NCBI RefSeq assembly: GCF_037126285.1
Contig: NZ_CP147012.1
Span: 930,001-994,000 of the forward strand
Direction of reading: 5' to 3'
Length of the DNA: 64,000 nucleotides
Source: Bernardetia sp. MNP-M8
Lineage (GTDB): Bacteria; Bacteroidota; Bacteroidia; Cytophagales; Bernardetiaceae
Of this stretch, positions 7,664-17,787 are shown piece by piece; position 1 is the stretch's first letter; every line of letters starts with the position of its first letter. The notes below the pieces were generated by a model that was not told the origin of the DNA, made no database searches, and saw nothing but the letters and a program-made list of their open reading frames with translations. Position numbers and translations under genes: made by a program.

Positions 7664-10636
7664 TTAAAATTTACTTGCAAACTCAATTACGTTTTTCAAA
7701 ATCTGTTTTCCTTCATTCAAATCTACTTTATTTTTTCTCAAATATTTTAAAGCAAGTTCTAAAAATGATTTTTGATTTATTTGAAAACTCTTGATTTTAT
7801 CAAAATCTAAGTCTGTTTCAGACTGTAAAAAAGTAGTTTTGTCGTACCAAATGGTATTTTCTTTCACAAACCAAGTTTTAGAAAATTGCTTAGTTTTACT
7901 TATTTTTTCTTCAAAAACCTCTACAATCTCAAACTCAATTTTGTTACTAGTTGGAGTTAGGTATTTTTGTAAAAGAAACTCTCCTTGATTGGCAAAATGA
8001 TGAAAATCTTTATAAATCGGAATCCGTGGAGCTTCATTTTTTAGCTCTTCTTTGTATTTAGATTTGAAAATATCACGCTGCCAAACGGCAAAAATGTAAC
8101 CCAAAATGAGTTTGCTAGTGATATTTTCTTCTGTAGGAACTACAAAATTATTGGCTTCTTCTGCTTCTAGTTTTTCCCAATAATCTTCTATAAAATCAAT
8201 GGCTTTTTCTGATTCTTGAAAATAATTTCTTAGTGTTTCGAAACTTTCTTTATTTCGTGCTGCTCTATTTTCTAATCTTTCAAAAGTTCGTTTTGTGTTT
8301 GTAAAAACTCGTTTGATTTGCTCAAATTGTATGTACGTATTTGTTTCTGGATGATGCAAATTTTCCTTCAACTCTTTTGTCATTTTGCTTTCATCTTTAT
8401 CTATTATACTAGACAAAGCCCGTAATTCAAAGGCTAATTCCTGATTGACTTGCAAAAATTCAAATTCGGATAAGTCAAATAAAGTTTGAATAGCTTCTTC
8501 TACTTTTTCAATTCGTTTTTCAAAAGCTGCTGCATAGCCTCTTCTAAATTTATGAAGCGTATTTTTTGAAAAATTGATTTTTTTCTTGATTCCATTTTCA
8601 GTTTTTTCATAAATATAAAAAGGAAAAATATATGCATTTGTTAAAATATCATTCAAAAAACTAGGTGGAATTGGCTTATCAGTTGCCCAAACTTCACCTC
8701 CATTTGAAGTATTTGTCCAAAAAATAAGGATATTTTCACCTTGCTTTCGGTTTGGAAAAATTTTATCCAAATTATAAAAGTTTTCAAAGACACTTTTTTC
8801 ATAATACCAAAAACCTTCCTCAAAAACAGAAATTTGAGTTTCAACTAAATTCTTCTCATCAAATTCTAATAGTTTACTCTCTGTTTTATGATTTATTTTT
8901 CCTTCAACTTTTTTCTCAATCTTTTCTTCAATCACTTTTATAGTATCTTTTTCAAAAAGTGTATTTGCAGCTAATTTAGAAACTAAAATGGTTTTCTTTT
9001 TTTCTAATTTACTCTTTTCCTGTTCTTCTGACTTTATAATTTGCTGATTGTAATTTTGAATAAACTCTTTAACTTTGAATTTCAGATTATTTTCTTTTTT
9101 AGGTTTAACCTCAGAATTTAATTGAATAAAATCTTCGATTTTCTGTGTTGGGATAGCTCTAAAATGTATCTTGAAAATAGAGTTTTTATTTTCTTTTGGA
9201 GGAGTGGCAGGAATAAGTTTTTGATATTCTGACAAAATTGGTTTTGGTTTCCAGCTACCAAGCAGAAAATTAGTCGTAAAATGAATTTTGTCTTTACTTA
9301 GTTCTGAATAGAAAACTCCTTTTTCTAGCTCTGTTTTCTTATAAAAAAATAGTCCTAAAGTAGTTTCATTTTTAGTTCTAGTTTCATAAATTTCAATTCT
9401 TTCAAACCACTCTTGTAACAAACGACGAAGAGAAGAAAGTGACTTTTTCGCTATAAAATCATTCTGATTTTCATTCAAACAAACAAATAAAATTCCCTTT
9501 TCTGAAAGCGATTTAAAGGCATTTTGAATGGAAGCAAAAAGCTGTTTTTCTTTTTTGGTTAGAGACTGGAAAAGTAAAATTTCTTTTATAGAATGAAAAT
9601 TTTGAGTATCAGTATTTAAGATAATTAACTCATAATCAATTATTTCTATTCTATTTATAAGTTCTGAATTTTTCGAAAGACCAAAAATGCCCACTTGTGA
9701 AATTGGTTTCTTTGCTTCAAATCCAAATTGTGAAGTTTCATTTTGAGTAGAAAAAGCCAAAAGCAAAGCGAAAAAACTTTCAAAAGCTCCAAAGAGTGTT
9801 TTCTTTTTAAACTCTTCACTATTAAACTCTAATGACTTTAAAATTTCATTATCATTGAGCAAAATCCTTTTAGGCTTAATTTGATTTATTTTTTGTTGAA
9901 TAATTGGAATAAAATCTAGTTTTGCCTTCTGACTTTCAAGATTATGATTCAAAAATTCATTTAGTATTCCATTAAAAATTCCATACAACAAAACTTCGCT
10001 TTCCTTTATCTTATTTTTTTGAGAAAAATCATTTACAAAACGCTCTATTTCAAGATAAGAAGCAGGAATTTCTAGTTTATGAGAATTGTTATAAAATCTA
10101 GTTAGAAAATTATTTATTGATTTTAAAATTTCCTGTCTTTGAAAAAATGATTTTTTAAAGTTACTTTTTGCATAAATGATTTTCCAAAACTCAAAAATTG
10201 TAATCCATTCAGAAAGTAAATAAATTGAATGTCCACCTTCTTCCAAGAGCTGAATAATAGGCTTTAAATCTTCTTTTTGTTTTGTAGAAAAACCTTTTCG
10301 AAACTGATTTTCAATTTCTTTTTTTTGTTCTATAAAATCTTTTTTAACTTGTTCTAAAAGTGGATTTATTTTTTGATAAAACTCTATTGACAAATTATGA
10401 ATATCTTCTAAAAATTGTGTTTCTTCTTTATTAAGCTGCTTATAATCAGTTATCAAAATTGATTTCTGTTGAATAGACGTAATTTTGAAACTCTCTTTTT
10501 CTAAATTTTCATTTACTTCAATTTTTGCCCAAATTACATGCTGATTGTCCCAAATTTGAAAGTGTGTAGCCGAAAACTGCACTAAATTTAGCGAAGGAAA
10601 ATGAGTTTTAAAGAAAGGAAATAGAGGAAAATTCAT
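7664..10636 (-). CDS. Divergent type ISP restriction/modification-like protein
   Basis: This 990-residue, Lys/Glu/Phe-rich protein has a C-terminal third that follows the layout of the type ISP C-terminal specificity domain. Visible pieces are a strand segment ending FPFYIYE, a helix with IFAVWQRDIFKSKYKEEL, then APRIPIYKDFHHFANQGEFL (PRIP at about residues 870-873) and a terminal FQINQKSFLELAL. The central part (about 330-430) looks like a degenerate Rossmann methyltransferase: IIDYELIILNTDTQNF occupies the usual NPPY position and is followed by LSEKGILFVCLNEN. Neither NPPY nor a Gly-rich SAM loop is intact, so methyltransferase activity is doubtful. There is no helicase or nuclease domain. 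A better preserved homologue lies at 30817. Function unknown; the family assignment is my inference. Confidence 0.55.
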   Translation of the reverse strand: MNFPLFPFFKTHFPSLNLVQFSATHFQIWDNQHVIWAKIEVNENLEKESFKITSIQQKSILITDYKQLNKEETQFLEDIHNLSIEFYQKINPLLEQVKKDFIEQKKEIENQFRKGFSTKQKEDLKPIIQLLEEGGHSIYLLSEWITIFEFWKIIYAKSNFKKSFFQRQEILKSINNFLTRFYNNSHKLEIPASYLEIERFVNDFSQKNKIKESEVLLYGIFNGILNEFLNHNLESQKAKLDFIPIIQQKINQIKPKRILLNDNEILKSLEFNSEEFKKKTLFGAFESFFALLLAFSTQNETSQFGFEAKKPISQVGIFGLSKNSELINRIEIIDYELIILNTDTQNFHSIKEILLFQSLTKKEKQLFASIQNAFKSLSEKGILFVCLNENQNDFIAKKSLSSLRRLLQEWFERIEIYETRTKNETTLGLFFYKKTELEKGVFYSELSKDKIHFTTNFLLGSWKPKPILSEYQKLIPATPPKENKNSIFKIHFRAIPTQKIEDFIQLNSEVKPKKENNLKFKVKEFIQNYNQQIIKSEEQEKSKLEKKKTILVSKLAANTLFEKDTIKVIEEKIEKKVEGKINHKTESKLLEFDEKNLVETQISVFEEGFWYYEKSVFENFYNLDKIFPNRKQGENILIFWTNTSNGGEVWATDKPIPPSFLNDILTNAYIFPFYIYEKTENGIKKKINFSKNTLHKFRRGYAAAFEKRIEKVEEAIQTLFDLSEFEFLQVNQELAFELRALSSIIDKDESKMTKELKENLHHPETNTYIQFEQIKRVFTNTKRTFERLENRAARNKESFETLRNYFQESEKAIDFIEDYWEKLEAEEANNFVVPTEENITSKLILGYIFAVWQRDIFKSKYKEELKNEAPRIPIYKDFHHFANQGEFLLQKYLTPTSNKIEFEIVEVFEEKISKTKQFSKTWFVKENTIWYDKTTFLQSETDLDFDKIKSFQINQKSFLELALKYLRKNKVDLNEGKQILKNVIEFASKF

Positions 10637-10881
10637 TTTAAAATTTTAACAAAAGAAAAACAAAAACACTGCTTTTTGTAATAAACTTATCGCTTGTAAA
10701 AGTGTTTAATATCCAAATAAAATTGTAGATTTAGTAAAAAAAATCAAACAAAATTAACTTTTTTTTCTTATAACTGTCTATTTGTCAGTTAGTGAAACAA
10801 CGGCTTTATTTTAGTAAAAATAAGCATAAACAACAAGACAAATCAAGAAATTATTTACTTAATATACAAAACCATTTTTAT

Positions 10882-11577
10882 ATGTTTGATTACAAGAAAT
10901 TTCATAATACAGACTTTTATCAGCACGCTCACAAAGCACAGGGTATTCCTACAACTACTTTAGAGGGTTATGCCAAACAAAGTATCACAAACTTTACTCC
11001 TTATATCATCGAAGAGCGTCAGTTAAATGTTGCTCAAATGGACGTTTTCTCTCGTTTGATGATGGACAGAATTATCTTTTTGGGAGTACCTATTGATGAC
11101 CAAGTTGCAAATATTGTAACAGCTCAACTTTTGTTTTTAGAGTCTGCTGACCACGAAAAAGACGTTTTGATGTACTTAAATAGCCCTGGTGGTTCTGTTT
11201 ATGCAGGTTTGGGTATTTATGACACAATGCAATATATTCGTCCTGATGTAGCTACGCTTTGTACTGGTTTGGCTGCTTCTATGGGAGCTGTGTTATTGAC
11301 GGCTGGACAAAAAGGAAAGCGTACAGCTCTTCCTCATGCTCGTGTAATGATTCACCAACCATTGGGAGGAATTCAGGGACAAGCATCTGATATTGAGATT
11401 ACAGCAAAACAAATTTTGATTGTTAAGAAAGAACTAACTCAAATTTTGGCTGATGCAAGTGGAAAAGATTATGAAACAGTTGAAAGAGATGCTGACCGTG
11501 ATTATTGGATGATTGCACCAGAAGCAAAAGAATACGGCTTAATTGACGAAGTTTTGGAGCGTAAGAAAGACAAATAG
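10882..11577 (+). CDS. clpP: ATP-dependent Clp protease proteolytic subunit
   Basis: From the ATG at 10882 this is a 231-residue serine peptidase, the tetradecameric chamber that works with ClpX/ClpA. The nucleophile is in [11 protein letters not shown], the catalytic His in [11 protein letters not shown] and the Asp in [13 protein letters not shown]. An upstream GTG at 10792 would add 30 residues rich in Lys/Asn/Gln. I reject it, because family members do not carry such an extension and 10882 gives a normal N-terminus. A strong terminator follows 33 nt after the stop. A ClpS-like adaptor gene lies at 21110. Confidence 0.95.
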   Translation: MFDYKKFHNTDFYQHAHKAQGIPTTTLEGYAKQSITNFTPYIIEERQLNVAQMDVFSRLMMDRIIFLGVPIDDQVANIVTAQLLFLESADHEKDVLMYLNSPGGSVYAGLGIYDTMQYIRPDVATLCTGLAASMGAVLLTAGQKGKRTALPHARVMIHQPLGGIQGQASDIEITAKQILIVKKELTQILADASGKDYETVERDADRDYWMIAPEAKEYGLIDEVLERKKDK

Positions 11578-11610
11578 TGATTAGTTATTAACTTTTAATG
11601 ATTAGTTAGG

Positions 11611-11653
11611 AAAGGCATTATATTCTATTTTCTTTAGAATGTAATGCCTTTTT
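11611..11653 (+). terminator. Rho-independent terminator after clpP
   Basis: AAAGGCATTA-TATTCT pairs with AGAAT-G-TAATGCCTTT around a ten-base loop and is followed by T residues. Confidence 0.85.
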
Positions 11654-11795
11654 GCTTTATAGAAATTTTTCATCTTGTTTTTTTAAACAAAACTCTCCCA
11701 AAGTTGGTAGTATTTTAAAAAAGCAAAATACCTGAAAAATATTTAGAAACATACTTTCAATTATGCAAACTACAAAAGAAAATCCTGCAATTCCT

Positions 11796-11822
11796 TCTGC
11801 CGTTGTTGGTGTCTCTACCAAT
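11796..11822 (+). repeat. Dispersed GTTGTTGG hairpin, copy 3 (5' of egtB)
   Basis: Begins TCTGCCGTTGTTGGTGTCTC and ends with TACCAA, ten bases before the ATG at 11832. Its first half is identical to the copy at 17986. If the ATG at 11763 is used, the hairpin encodes residues 12-20 of EgtB. Confidence 0.65.
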
Positions 11823-11831
11823 GATATTTTC

Positions 11832-13103
11832 ATGTTTTATAAAAACCTACATTCAAAATTCAATAAAACTCGTCAAAGAACGCTTTCACTTTGTCAAGAT
11901 TTAGAGCCAGAAGATTTTGTAGTTCAGCCAATGGCAGATGTAAGTCCTACAAAATGGCATTTGGCACATACAACGTGGTTTTTCGAAACTTTTTTGCTTG
12001 TTCCTTATCTCAAAGATTATAAGGTCTTTCACCAAGACTATAACTATTTGTTCAATAGCTATTATGAAACAGTTGGCAAAAGAGTATTGAGAACCGATAG
12101 AGGAAACCTTACTCGTCCAACAACAAAGCAAATTTATGAATATAGAAAGTATATAGATGCTTCAATTTCACTATTTTTTGAAGAACTCATTAAAAATAAT
12201 CAGAAAGATAATGAGAAAAATAATTTTGATGATAAAACCGAGTTAGAAATAAAGAAACGTCTTTTCATTGGTCTTAATCACGAAGAACAGCATCAAGAAT
12301 TATTGGTTACTGATATAAAATATGTTTTGGGAAATAACCCACTTTTTCCTGCTGTAAAGATGCCAATTGAAGATTTTACGATTTTTGAAGCAAAAGAAGA
12401 AAATAGCAATAAAGATTTTATCAAAATAAAAGAGGGAATTTATCAAATTGGTTTCCAATCAAAAAATGAAACTGATAATAATTTAGAAAATGAATTTTAT
12501 TTTGATAATGAAAAAGGTGTTCATCGTGTCTTTGTAGAACAATTTGAAATTTCTAGAAATCTAGTAACCAATAGAGAATATTTAGAATTTATAGATGCAG
12601 GAGGGTATCAAAACTTCAATTTCTGGCTTGCAGAAGGTTGGGACTTTGTCAATCAGAACAAATTAAACTCGCCTTTATATTGGTTTAAAGAAGATACAGA
12701 TAATAATAATGAGTGGTTGTATTATGATTTTAATCAGTCAGAAAATGGATTGCAACAACTAGATTTAGATGCGCCTTTATGTCATATCAGTTTTTATGAA
12801 GCTGAAGCCTACGCACAGTTTAGAAATATGCGACTTCCAACAGAACATGAGTGGGAAATTGCAAATGAGTTTTTTGAGTGGGGCAAACGTTGGGAATGGA
12901 CACGTTCTGCCTACCAACCCTATCCAAATTTTGAAAAGGATGAAGGAGCATTAGGCGAATACAATGGAAAATTTATGATAAATCAGCTTGTTTTGCGTGG
13001 AAGTTCAGAAGCAACTGCTCCAAATCATTCAAGGTATTCGTATCGTAATTTTTTCCATGCTGACAAACGTTGGCAATACACAGGAATACGTTTGGTAAAG
13101 TAA
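11832..13103 (+). CDS. egtB: Ergothioneine biosynthesis protein EgtB (hercynylcysteine sulfoxide synthase-like)
   Basis: A non-heme iron sulfoxide synthase that joins hercynine to a thiol donor with oxygen. The N-terminal DinB-like domain carries the iron ligands in SPTKWHLAHTTWFFE and in NHEEQHQELLVTDI. The C-terminal half is an FGE-sulfatase-like fold (ISRNLVTNREYLEF, RLPTEHEWEIA, VLRGSS, then SRYSYRNFFHADKRWQYTGIRLV). An ATG at 11763 gives 446 residues, but its extra 23 residues are encoded largely by the dispersed hairpin, so I prefer 11832 (423 residues). No egtD-like methyltransferase is nearby. The substrate could be another thiol-histidine pathway member. Confidence 0.88.
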   Translation: MFYKNLHSKFNKTRQRTLSLCQDLEPEDFVVQPMADVSPTKWHLAHTTWFFETFLLVPYLKDYKVFHQDYNYLFNSYYETVGKRVLRTDRGNLTRPTTKQIYEYRKYIDASISLFFEELIKNNQKDNEKNNFDDKTELEIKKRLFIGLNHEEQHQELLVTDIKYVLGNNPLFPAVKMPIEDFTIFEAKEENSNKDFIKIKEGIYQIGFQSKNETDNNLENEFYFDNEKGVHRVFVEQFEISRNLVTNREYLEFIDAGGYQNFNFWLAEGWDFVNQNKLNSPLYWFKEDTDNNNEWLYYDFNQSENGLQQLDLDAPLCHISFYEAEAYAQFRNMRLPTEHEWEIANEFFEWGKRWEWTRSAYQPYPNFEKDEGALGEYNGKFMINQLVLRGSSEATAPNHSRYSYRNFFHADKRWQYTGIRLVK

Positions 13104-13655
13104 TTATTTTAAAAAATTATCAAAAAACCCAAAAAACTACTTTCATAATCGTTTTATCTAAGCTAAATTTGTAGATTGTATAATCAAATTGTTTGGGCAT
13201 TTTAAATAAAAATTTAGAATATCTTCAATTTAAATTTACTTTTCTCTAAAAAAAGAGAAATAATCTTGACCATTACGACTCAACAAAATCATTTTTTACG
13301 ATTAATTTTAACAAATTATTTCAAAAAAATAAAAATGATTTTCTATATATAGCAAAATAAAGCGATTCTGAATTTTAATATAATTAATTGATTTACAGAA
13401 ATTTATACATAAAATTAATTTAAAGTTTTTACTATACATAAAAATAAAAACTAATTTTGAGCATTTTAGTCTCTCAAAACCCGTAGGGTTTCGAACCATT
13501 TTGCGTATGTGACTTTATCTATAAACTTTTTATAGACTTTTGTTTTTGTATTAGTAGTATTGATTATTTATTCTTTTTTAGAGAAATGAATATGTTTTTT
13601 TATTTACTTAAAAAATCATTTTAATCATTCATTCAATCTAAAGAAAATATATATA
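13104..13655. other. Intergenic region between egtB and rny
   Basis: Very AT-rich spacer of 552 bases. The only structure I see is a short GC island around 13471-13496 (AAAACCCGTAGGGTTTCGAA) containing a small AACCC/GGGTT hairpin. The 63-codon minus frame at 13308 has no coding character. Confidence 0.5.
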
Positions 13656-15257
13656 ATGTATCTTGAAATCACAATTACGGCTATTGTAGCTTTGGTTGTA
13701 GGAATTTTGATAGGGCGTTTTTTGCTCATTAAAGTTTTGACAAGCCTAAAAGAAAAAGCAGAAAACGAAGCCAAATCAATCTTGCAAACTGCAAAAGCAG
13801 ATGCTGCAAATCTTTTAAAAGAAAAAGAATTATCTGCAAAAGATCACTTTTTGAAACTTCAAGCAGAACATCAAAGAGAGTCTAACAAACGACAAAAAAA
13901 TGTAGCTTCTCAAGAAGCCAAACTCAAAAAACAAGAGCAGCGTTTCCAACAAATCGAATTAAAATTAAAAGAAAAAGAAGTTTCTCTAAATAAGGAACAA
14001 GAACTTTTAGGCAAAGAAATCAATAAGCACCAACAGCGAAAAGATGATTTGTATAAAAAAATGGAAGCCGTCGAAACCAAGTTTGAAGAAGCCAATCGTT
14101 TAGAAAAGGAACAAATTGTTTTATTAGAAAAAGTCTCAGGACTTTCAGCCGAAGAAGCCAAAAGTCAACTCATTGAGTCTTTAGAAAAAGAAGCGCATAC
14201 ATTAGCTACTGCCAAAATTCGTCAAATAATGAGCGATGCAGAACTTACAGCCACTAAAGATGCCAAAAGAATTGTTCTTTCTACTATCCAAAGAACAGCG
14301 ACTGAACATGCTATCGAAAATTGTGTGTCTATTTTCCATTTAGAAAGTGATGACATAAAAGGGAAAATTATTGGTAGAGAAGGAAGAAATATCAGAGCTT
14401 TAGAAGCTGCAACAGGAGTAGAAATTATTGTCGATGATACGCCAGAAGCAATCACTATTTCAGGTTTTGACCCAGTTCGTAGAGAAATAGCTCGCCTTTC
14501 TTTGCATCGTTTGGTGGCAGATGGAAGAGTTCACCCTGCAAGAATTGAAGAGGTTGTTGCCAAAACGACAGAACAATTAGAAGAACAAATCATCGAATTA
14601 GGAGAAAGAGCTGTTATCGAATTAGGAATTCACGGACTTCATTTAGAACTAATAAAATTGGTTGGAAAGATGCGTTTTCGTTCTTCGTATGGACAGAATT
14701 TATTACAACACTCAAAAGAAGTTACTCGCCTTTGTGCCACTATGGCAACTGAAATGGGTTTAAATGTAAAACTTGCCAAACGTGCAGGACTTTTACATGA
14801 TATTGGAAAAGTTTGTACTGAAGACCCAGACAAACCACACGCTATTTTAGGAATGGAACTCGCTCAGCGTTATGGAGAACACCCAGAAGTTTGTAATGCA
14901 ATTGGAGCGCACCACGATGAAATAGAAATGACTTCAATGCTTTCACCTGTTATTCAAGCCTGTGATGCTATTTCGGGTTCAAGACCAGGAGCAAGACGTG
15001 AAACAATGGAATCATATATTAAGCGTTTGCAAGATTTAGAAAGCCTAGCTACTTCGTATGATGGCGTAAATAAGTGTTATGCTATTCAAGCAGGACGAGA
15101 ATTGCGTGTCATTGTTGATGCTGAAAATGTAATGGACGATAAAGCTGATGAAATTGCATTCAAAATTTCACAACAGATTCAAACTGAAATGCAGTACCCA
15201 GGGCAGGTAAAAGTTACAGTTATTCGTGAAAAACGAGCTGTACATTATGCTAAATAA
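13656..15257 (+). CDS. rny: Ribonuclease Y
   Basis: This 533-residue membrane-anchored endoribonuclease of mRNA decay has an N-terminal helix (about residues 4-24) and a long charged coiled coil (about 30-200). A KH domain follows (about 220-285; [19 protein letters not shown]). The C-terminal HD phosphohydrolase domain carries the metal-binding His-Asp in [10 protein letters not shown] and further ligands in AIGAHHDE. The ending [17 protein letters not shown] is typical. The length is normal for the family. Confidence 0.95.
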   Translation: MYLEITITAIVALVVGILIGRFLLIKVLTSLKEKAENEAKSILQTAKADAANLLKEKELSAKDHFLKLQAEHQRESNKRQKNVASQEAKLKKQEQRFQQIELKLKEKEVSLNKEQELLGKEINKHQQRKDDLYKKMEAVETKFEEANRLEKEQIVLLEKVSGLSAEEAKSQLIESLEKEAHTLATAKIRQIMSDAELTATKDAKRIVLSTIQRTATEHAIENCVSIFHLESDDIKGKIIGREGRNIRALEAATGVEIIVDDTPEAITISGFDPVRREIARLSLHRLVADGRVHPARIEEVVAKTTEQLEEQIIELGERAVIELGIHGLHLELIKLVGKMRFRSSYGQNLLQHSKEVTRLCATMATEMGLNVKLAKRAGLLHDIGKVCTEDPDKPHAILGMELAQRYGEHPEVCNAIGAHHDEIEMTSMLSPVIQACDAISGSRPGARRETMESYIKRLQDLESLATSYDGVNKCYAIQAGRELRVIVDAENVMDDKADEIAFKISQQIQTEMQYPGQVKVTVIREKRAVHYAK

Positions 15258-15305
15258 ATTTAGAAATTAGATTTTAGAAGTCAGAAGTGGTAGATTACAG
15301 TAGCG

Positions 15306-15321
15306 CAAAGGCTTGCCTTTG
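15306..15321 (+). other. Small hairpin between rny and the methyltransferase fusion
   Basis: CAAAGG-CTTG-CCTTTG, 20 nt before the start at 15341. It could influence translation or be an incidental palindrome. Confidence 0.3.
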
Positions 15322-15340
15322 ACTATTTAATCAATGAAAT

Positions 15341-16987
15341 ATGAAATTCAAATTTATAGATTTATTTGCTGGAATTGGTGGTTTTCATTTGGCAATGCAC
15401 AGACTTGGAGGAGAATGTGTTTTTGCTTCTGAAATAGATGAGTATGCACGTCTTACTTACCAAGAAAATTATCAAAAAACATCTCCAAAACTATTTGAAA
15501 ATAACCTTTTTAATAAAGATATTCGAACAGTTAGTCCAAAAGATTTACCTGATTTTGATGTTCTTTGTGCAGGTTTTCCGTGTCAGCCTTTTAGTCAGGC
15601 AGGTTACAAACGAGGCTTTGCAGATAATCACAGTTCAGAAAGAGGAAATTTATTTTTTAATATTGCTGAAATATTGGAAGCCAAGAAACCGAAAGCATTT
15701 TTTTTAGAAAATGTTCGTGGATTGGTTACACACGACAAAGGCAAAACCTTCAAAATTATTCGAAATATTCTTGAAAATGAATTAGGATATTCTTTTTACT
15801 ATAAAGTGGTTCATGCTTCGGATTATGGCTTGCCACAACTAAGACCAAGAGTTTTTATAGTTGGCTTTAGAGATGAGGGTTTTATGAATAGTTTTAATTT
15901 TCCTGCGCCTATTCCTCTAAAATTTACGATGAGCGATGTTTGGCAAGGCGAATGTAGCCGAGAAATTGGCTTTACAATTCGTGTTGGAGGGCGTGGTTCT
16001 GATATTACAGACCGTAGAAATTGGGATAATTATTTGGTTGATGGCGAATTGAGAAGATTATCGTATATCGAAGCTAAGAAAATGCAAGGTTTTCCAAATG
16101 ATTTTGAGTTTCCTGTCAGCAAAACACAAGCTATAAAACAGTTGGGAAATAGTGTTGCTGTTGATGCTGTCGAAGCTGTTGCTAAAAACCTTTTACATCA
16201 TTTAGAAACACTTGAAAATAATCAAATTTTAGGAAATTGTAAAAATATTAAAGGAGGAAATAGCAATCAAAAAGCTGATATTTTATTAGATATTGAAAAT
16301 GAAATTATCCAAAAAGAAAATGAAGGTTTTGGAATTAAATCCTATTTAGGAAGCAAACCCACTCTTTTAAATGCTTCTGGAAACACAAATTTTATTTTCA
16401 AGATAAACGGCATAGAAGAAGGTAATAAAACGATTATTGATGAGGTAAATAAAATAAATACAAGGACAAAATTAAAAGACAGAATAAATAAAATTGAGGA
16501 GTTAGGAGGTTTTTTTGAATATGTAGGAGCAGAAAAAGAGACAATGGACTTTAATCTCAAAATGATTGATAGCCAAATGCCTCAACTTATAGGAAAAATT
16601 TTGCTTTGCTTTTATAAAGAAAGAGTTTCTTCAATGGAAAAAATCACTAAGAAAATAACAGCTAAAAGTCAAGACAGAGAAAACACAAAAGACGAAGAAA
16701 TTTTATTAAAAAATAAAATTAAAAACCTATTAGTAAGTATTCTTTTAGGTTTCTTTGCAGGTACAAAATGGAATGGTTCGTATGAGTCTAATGGAACAAT
16801 TGTAATGAAAAATGATGGCAATTGTGTAGGATTTCATGTTGTAGAAATGGGAAATCTCAAAAACTATTTATTTGAAAATATCAAATTAGATACACCTTCC
16901 ACAACTAGACACCGTTTTGGACAACTTTATTCCGAAAAAAATGGAGAGTTATTCTTTAAATTAAATTTACAACTTCGTTTTAGTTAG
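15341..16987 (+). CDS. DNA cytosine-5 methyltransferase fused to HpaII-type restriction endonuclease domain
   Basis: A 548-residue fusion. Residues 1-~285 are a complete m5C methyltransferase: motif I DLFAGIGGFHLA, motif IV GFPCQPFSQAG (catalytic Cys81), motif VI ENVRGL, motif VIII LPQLRPRVFIVG and motif X KQLGNSVAVDAV. The variable region TIRVGGRGSDITDRRNWDNY resembles HpaII-group enzymes, so CCGG specificity is a plausible inference. From about residue 308 the chain resembles the HpaII family endonuclease: KADILLDIENEI, then GFGIKSYLGSKPTLLNAS and TNFIF, with Asp and Lys placed as in a PD-(D/E)xK site. The family's N-terminal part (roughly 100 residues) seems absent, as if a deletion joined two neighbouring genes. 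Whether it still cleaves is unknown. Confidence 0.8.
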   Translation: MKFKFIDLFAGIGGFHLAMHRLGGECVFASEIDEYARLTYQENYQKTSPKLFENNLFNKDIRTVSPKDLPDFDVLCAGFPCQPFSQAGYKRGFADNHSSERGNLFFNIAEILEAKKPKAFFLENVRGLVTHDKGKTFKIIRNILENELGYSFYYKVVHASDYGLPQLRPRVFIVGFRDEGFMNSFNFPAPIPLKFTMSDVWQGECSREIGFTIRVGGRGSDITDRRNWDNYLVDGELRRLSYIEAKKMQGFPNDFEFPVSKTQAIKQLGNSVAVDAVEAVAKNLLHHLETLENNQILGNCKNIKGGNSNQKADILLDIENEIIQKENEGFGIKSYLGSKPTLLNASGNTNFIFKINGIEEGNKTIIDEVNKINTRTKLKDRINKIEELGGFFEYVGAEKETMDFNLKMIDSQMPQLIGKILLCFYKERVSSMEKITKKITAKSQDRENTKDEEILLKNKIKNLLVSILLGFFAGTKWNGSYESNGTIVMKNDGNCVGFHVVEMGNLKNYLFENIKLDTPSTTRHRFGQLYSEKNGELFFKLNLQLRFS

Positions 16988-17055
16988 AAAACTAGAATAA
17001 TAAAGTTATTTTTGTATTATTTCTAAATTCTGAAATCTAAAATCTAACTTTATTT

Positions 17056-17703
17056 ATGCTTCTCGCTCCTTCTATTCTCGCTTCTGATTTTGCTAACCTT
17101 CAAAACGAGGTTGAAATGCTCAATAAAAGTCAAGCTGACTGGATTCATATCGATATCATGGACGGTGTTTTTGTGCCAAATATCTCGTTTGGTATTCCTG
17201 TTTGTGAAGCGATTGCAAAACACGCAAAAAAACATTTAGATGTTCATTTGATGATTGTCAATCCTGAAAAATATGTAGATAATTTTGCTCGTGCAGGAGC
17301 AAATACAATTTCTGTTCATATTGAAGCCTGTCAACATTTACATAGAAACCTTCAACAAATTCGTAATTTAGGATGTAAAGCAGGAATTGCAGTAAATCCT
17401 CATACTTCTATTTCTCAATTAGAAAATGTGATTGAAGAAACAGATTTAGTTTGTTTGATGTCTGTAAATCCAGGTTTTGGTGGGCAAAAATTTATCGAAC
17501 AGACTTATAAAAAAGTAAGTCAGTTAAAAGAATTAATCTTAAAAACAGGCTCAAAAGCTCTTATCGAAATCGATGGAGGTGTAAATGCACAAAATGCAAA
17601 AAAACTTGTCGATGCAGGTGCAGACGTATTGGTGGCAGGTAATTTTGTATTTTCTTCTCCTGACCCAATGGAAACAATCAGTAGAATAAAATCATTAGTT
17701 TAG
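17056..17703 (+). CDS. rpe: Ribulose-phosphate 3-epimerase
   Basis: A 215-residue TIM barrel interconverting ribulose-5-phosphate and xylulose-5-phosphate in the pentose phosphate pathway. Motifs are LLAPSILASDFANL at the N-terminus, WIHIDIMDGVFVPN with a catalytic Asp and metal ligands, LDVHLMI, SVNPGFGGQKF, and EIDGGVNAQNA with VLVAGNFVF for phosphate binding. Normal length. Confidence 0.96.
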   Translation: MLLAPSILASDFANLQNEVEMLNKSQADWIHIDIMDGVFVPNISFGIPVCEAIAKHAKKHLDVHLMIVNPEKYVDNFARAGANTISVHIEACQHLHRNLQQIRNLGCKAGIAVNPHTSISQLENVIEETDLVCLMSVNPGFGGQKFIEQTYKKVSQLKELILKTGSKALIEIDGGVNAQNAKKLVDAGADVLVAGNFVFSSPDPMETISRIKSLV

Positions 17704-17743
17704 ATTTGTAAGGAACTGTAAGTCAGCGAAGCTAAATGGCTTG

Positions 17744-17787
17744 CATACTGTACCCTACTATTTTTTTTAATAATAAGGTACAGTATG
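17744..17787 (+). repeat. Inverted repeat downstream of rpe
   Basis: CATACTGTACC (17744-17754) and GGTACAGTATG (17777-17787) form an 11-bp perfect stem around a T-rich loop, and both arms are flanked by GGCTTG. It could terminate rpe, although the T-run is in the loop. Confidence 0.55.

Noticed and set aside
7585-7794. 69-codon frame after nadK
   Set aside because: It runs through the dispersed hairpin and into the antisense of the type ISP-like gene, with no coding character.
13471-13496. T-loop-like GGTTCGAAACC on the minus strand, hinting at a tRNA or att site
   Set aside because: The flanking bases do not form a T stem or acceptor stem, and no D or anticodon arm is found within 80 bases.
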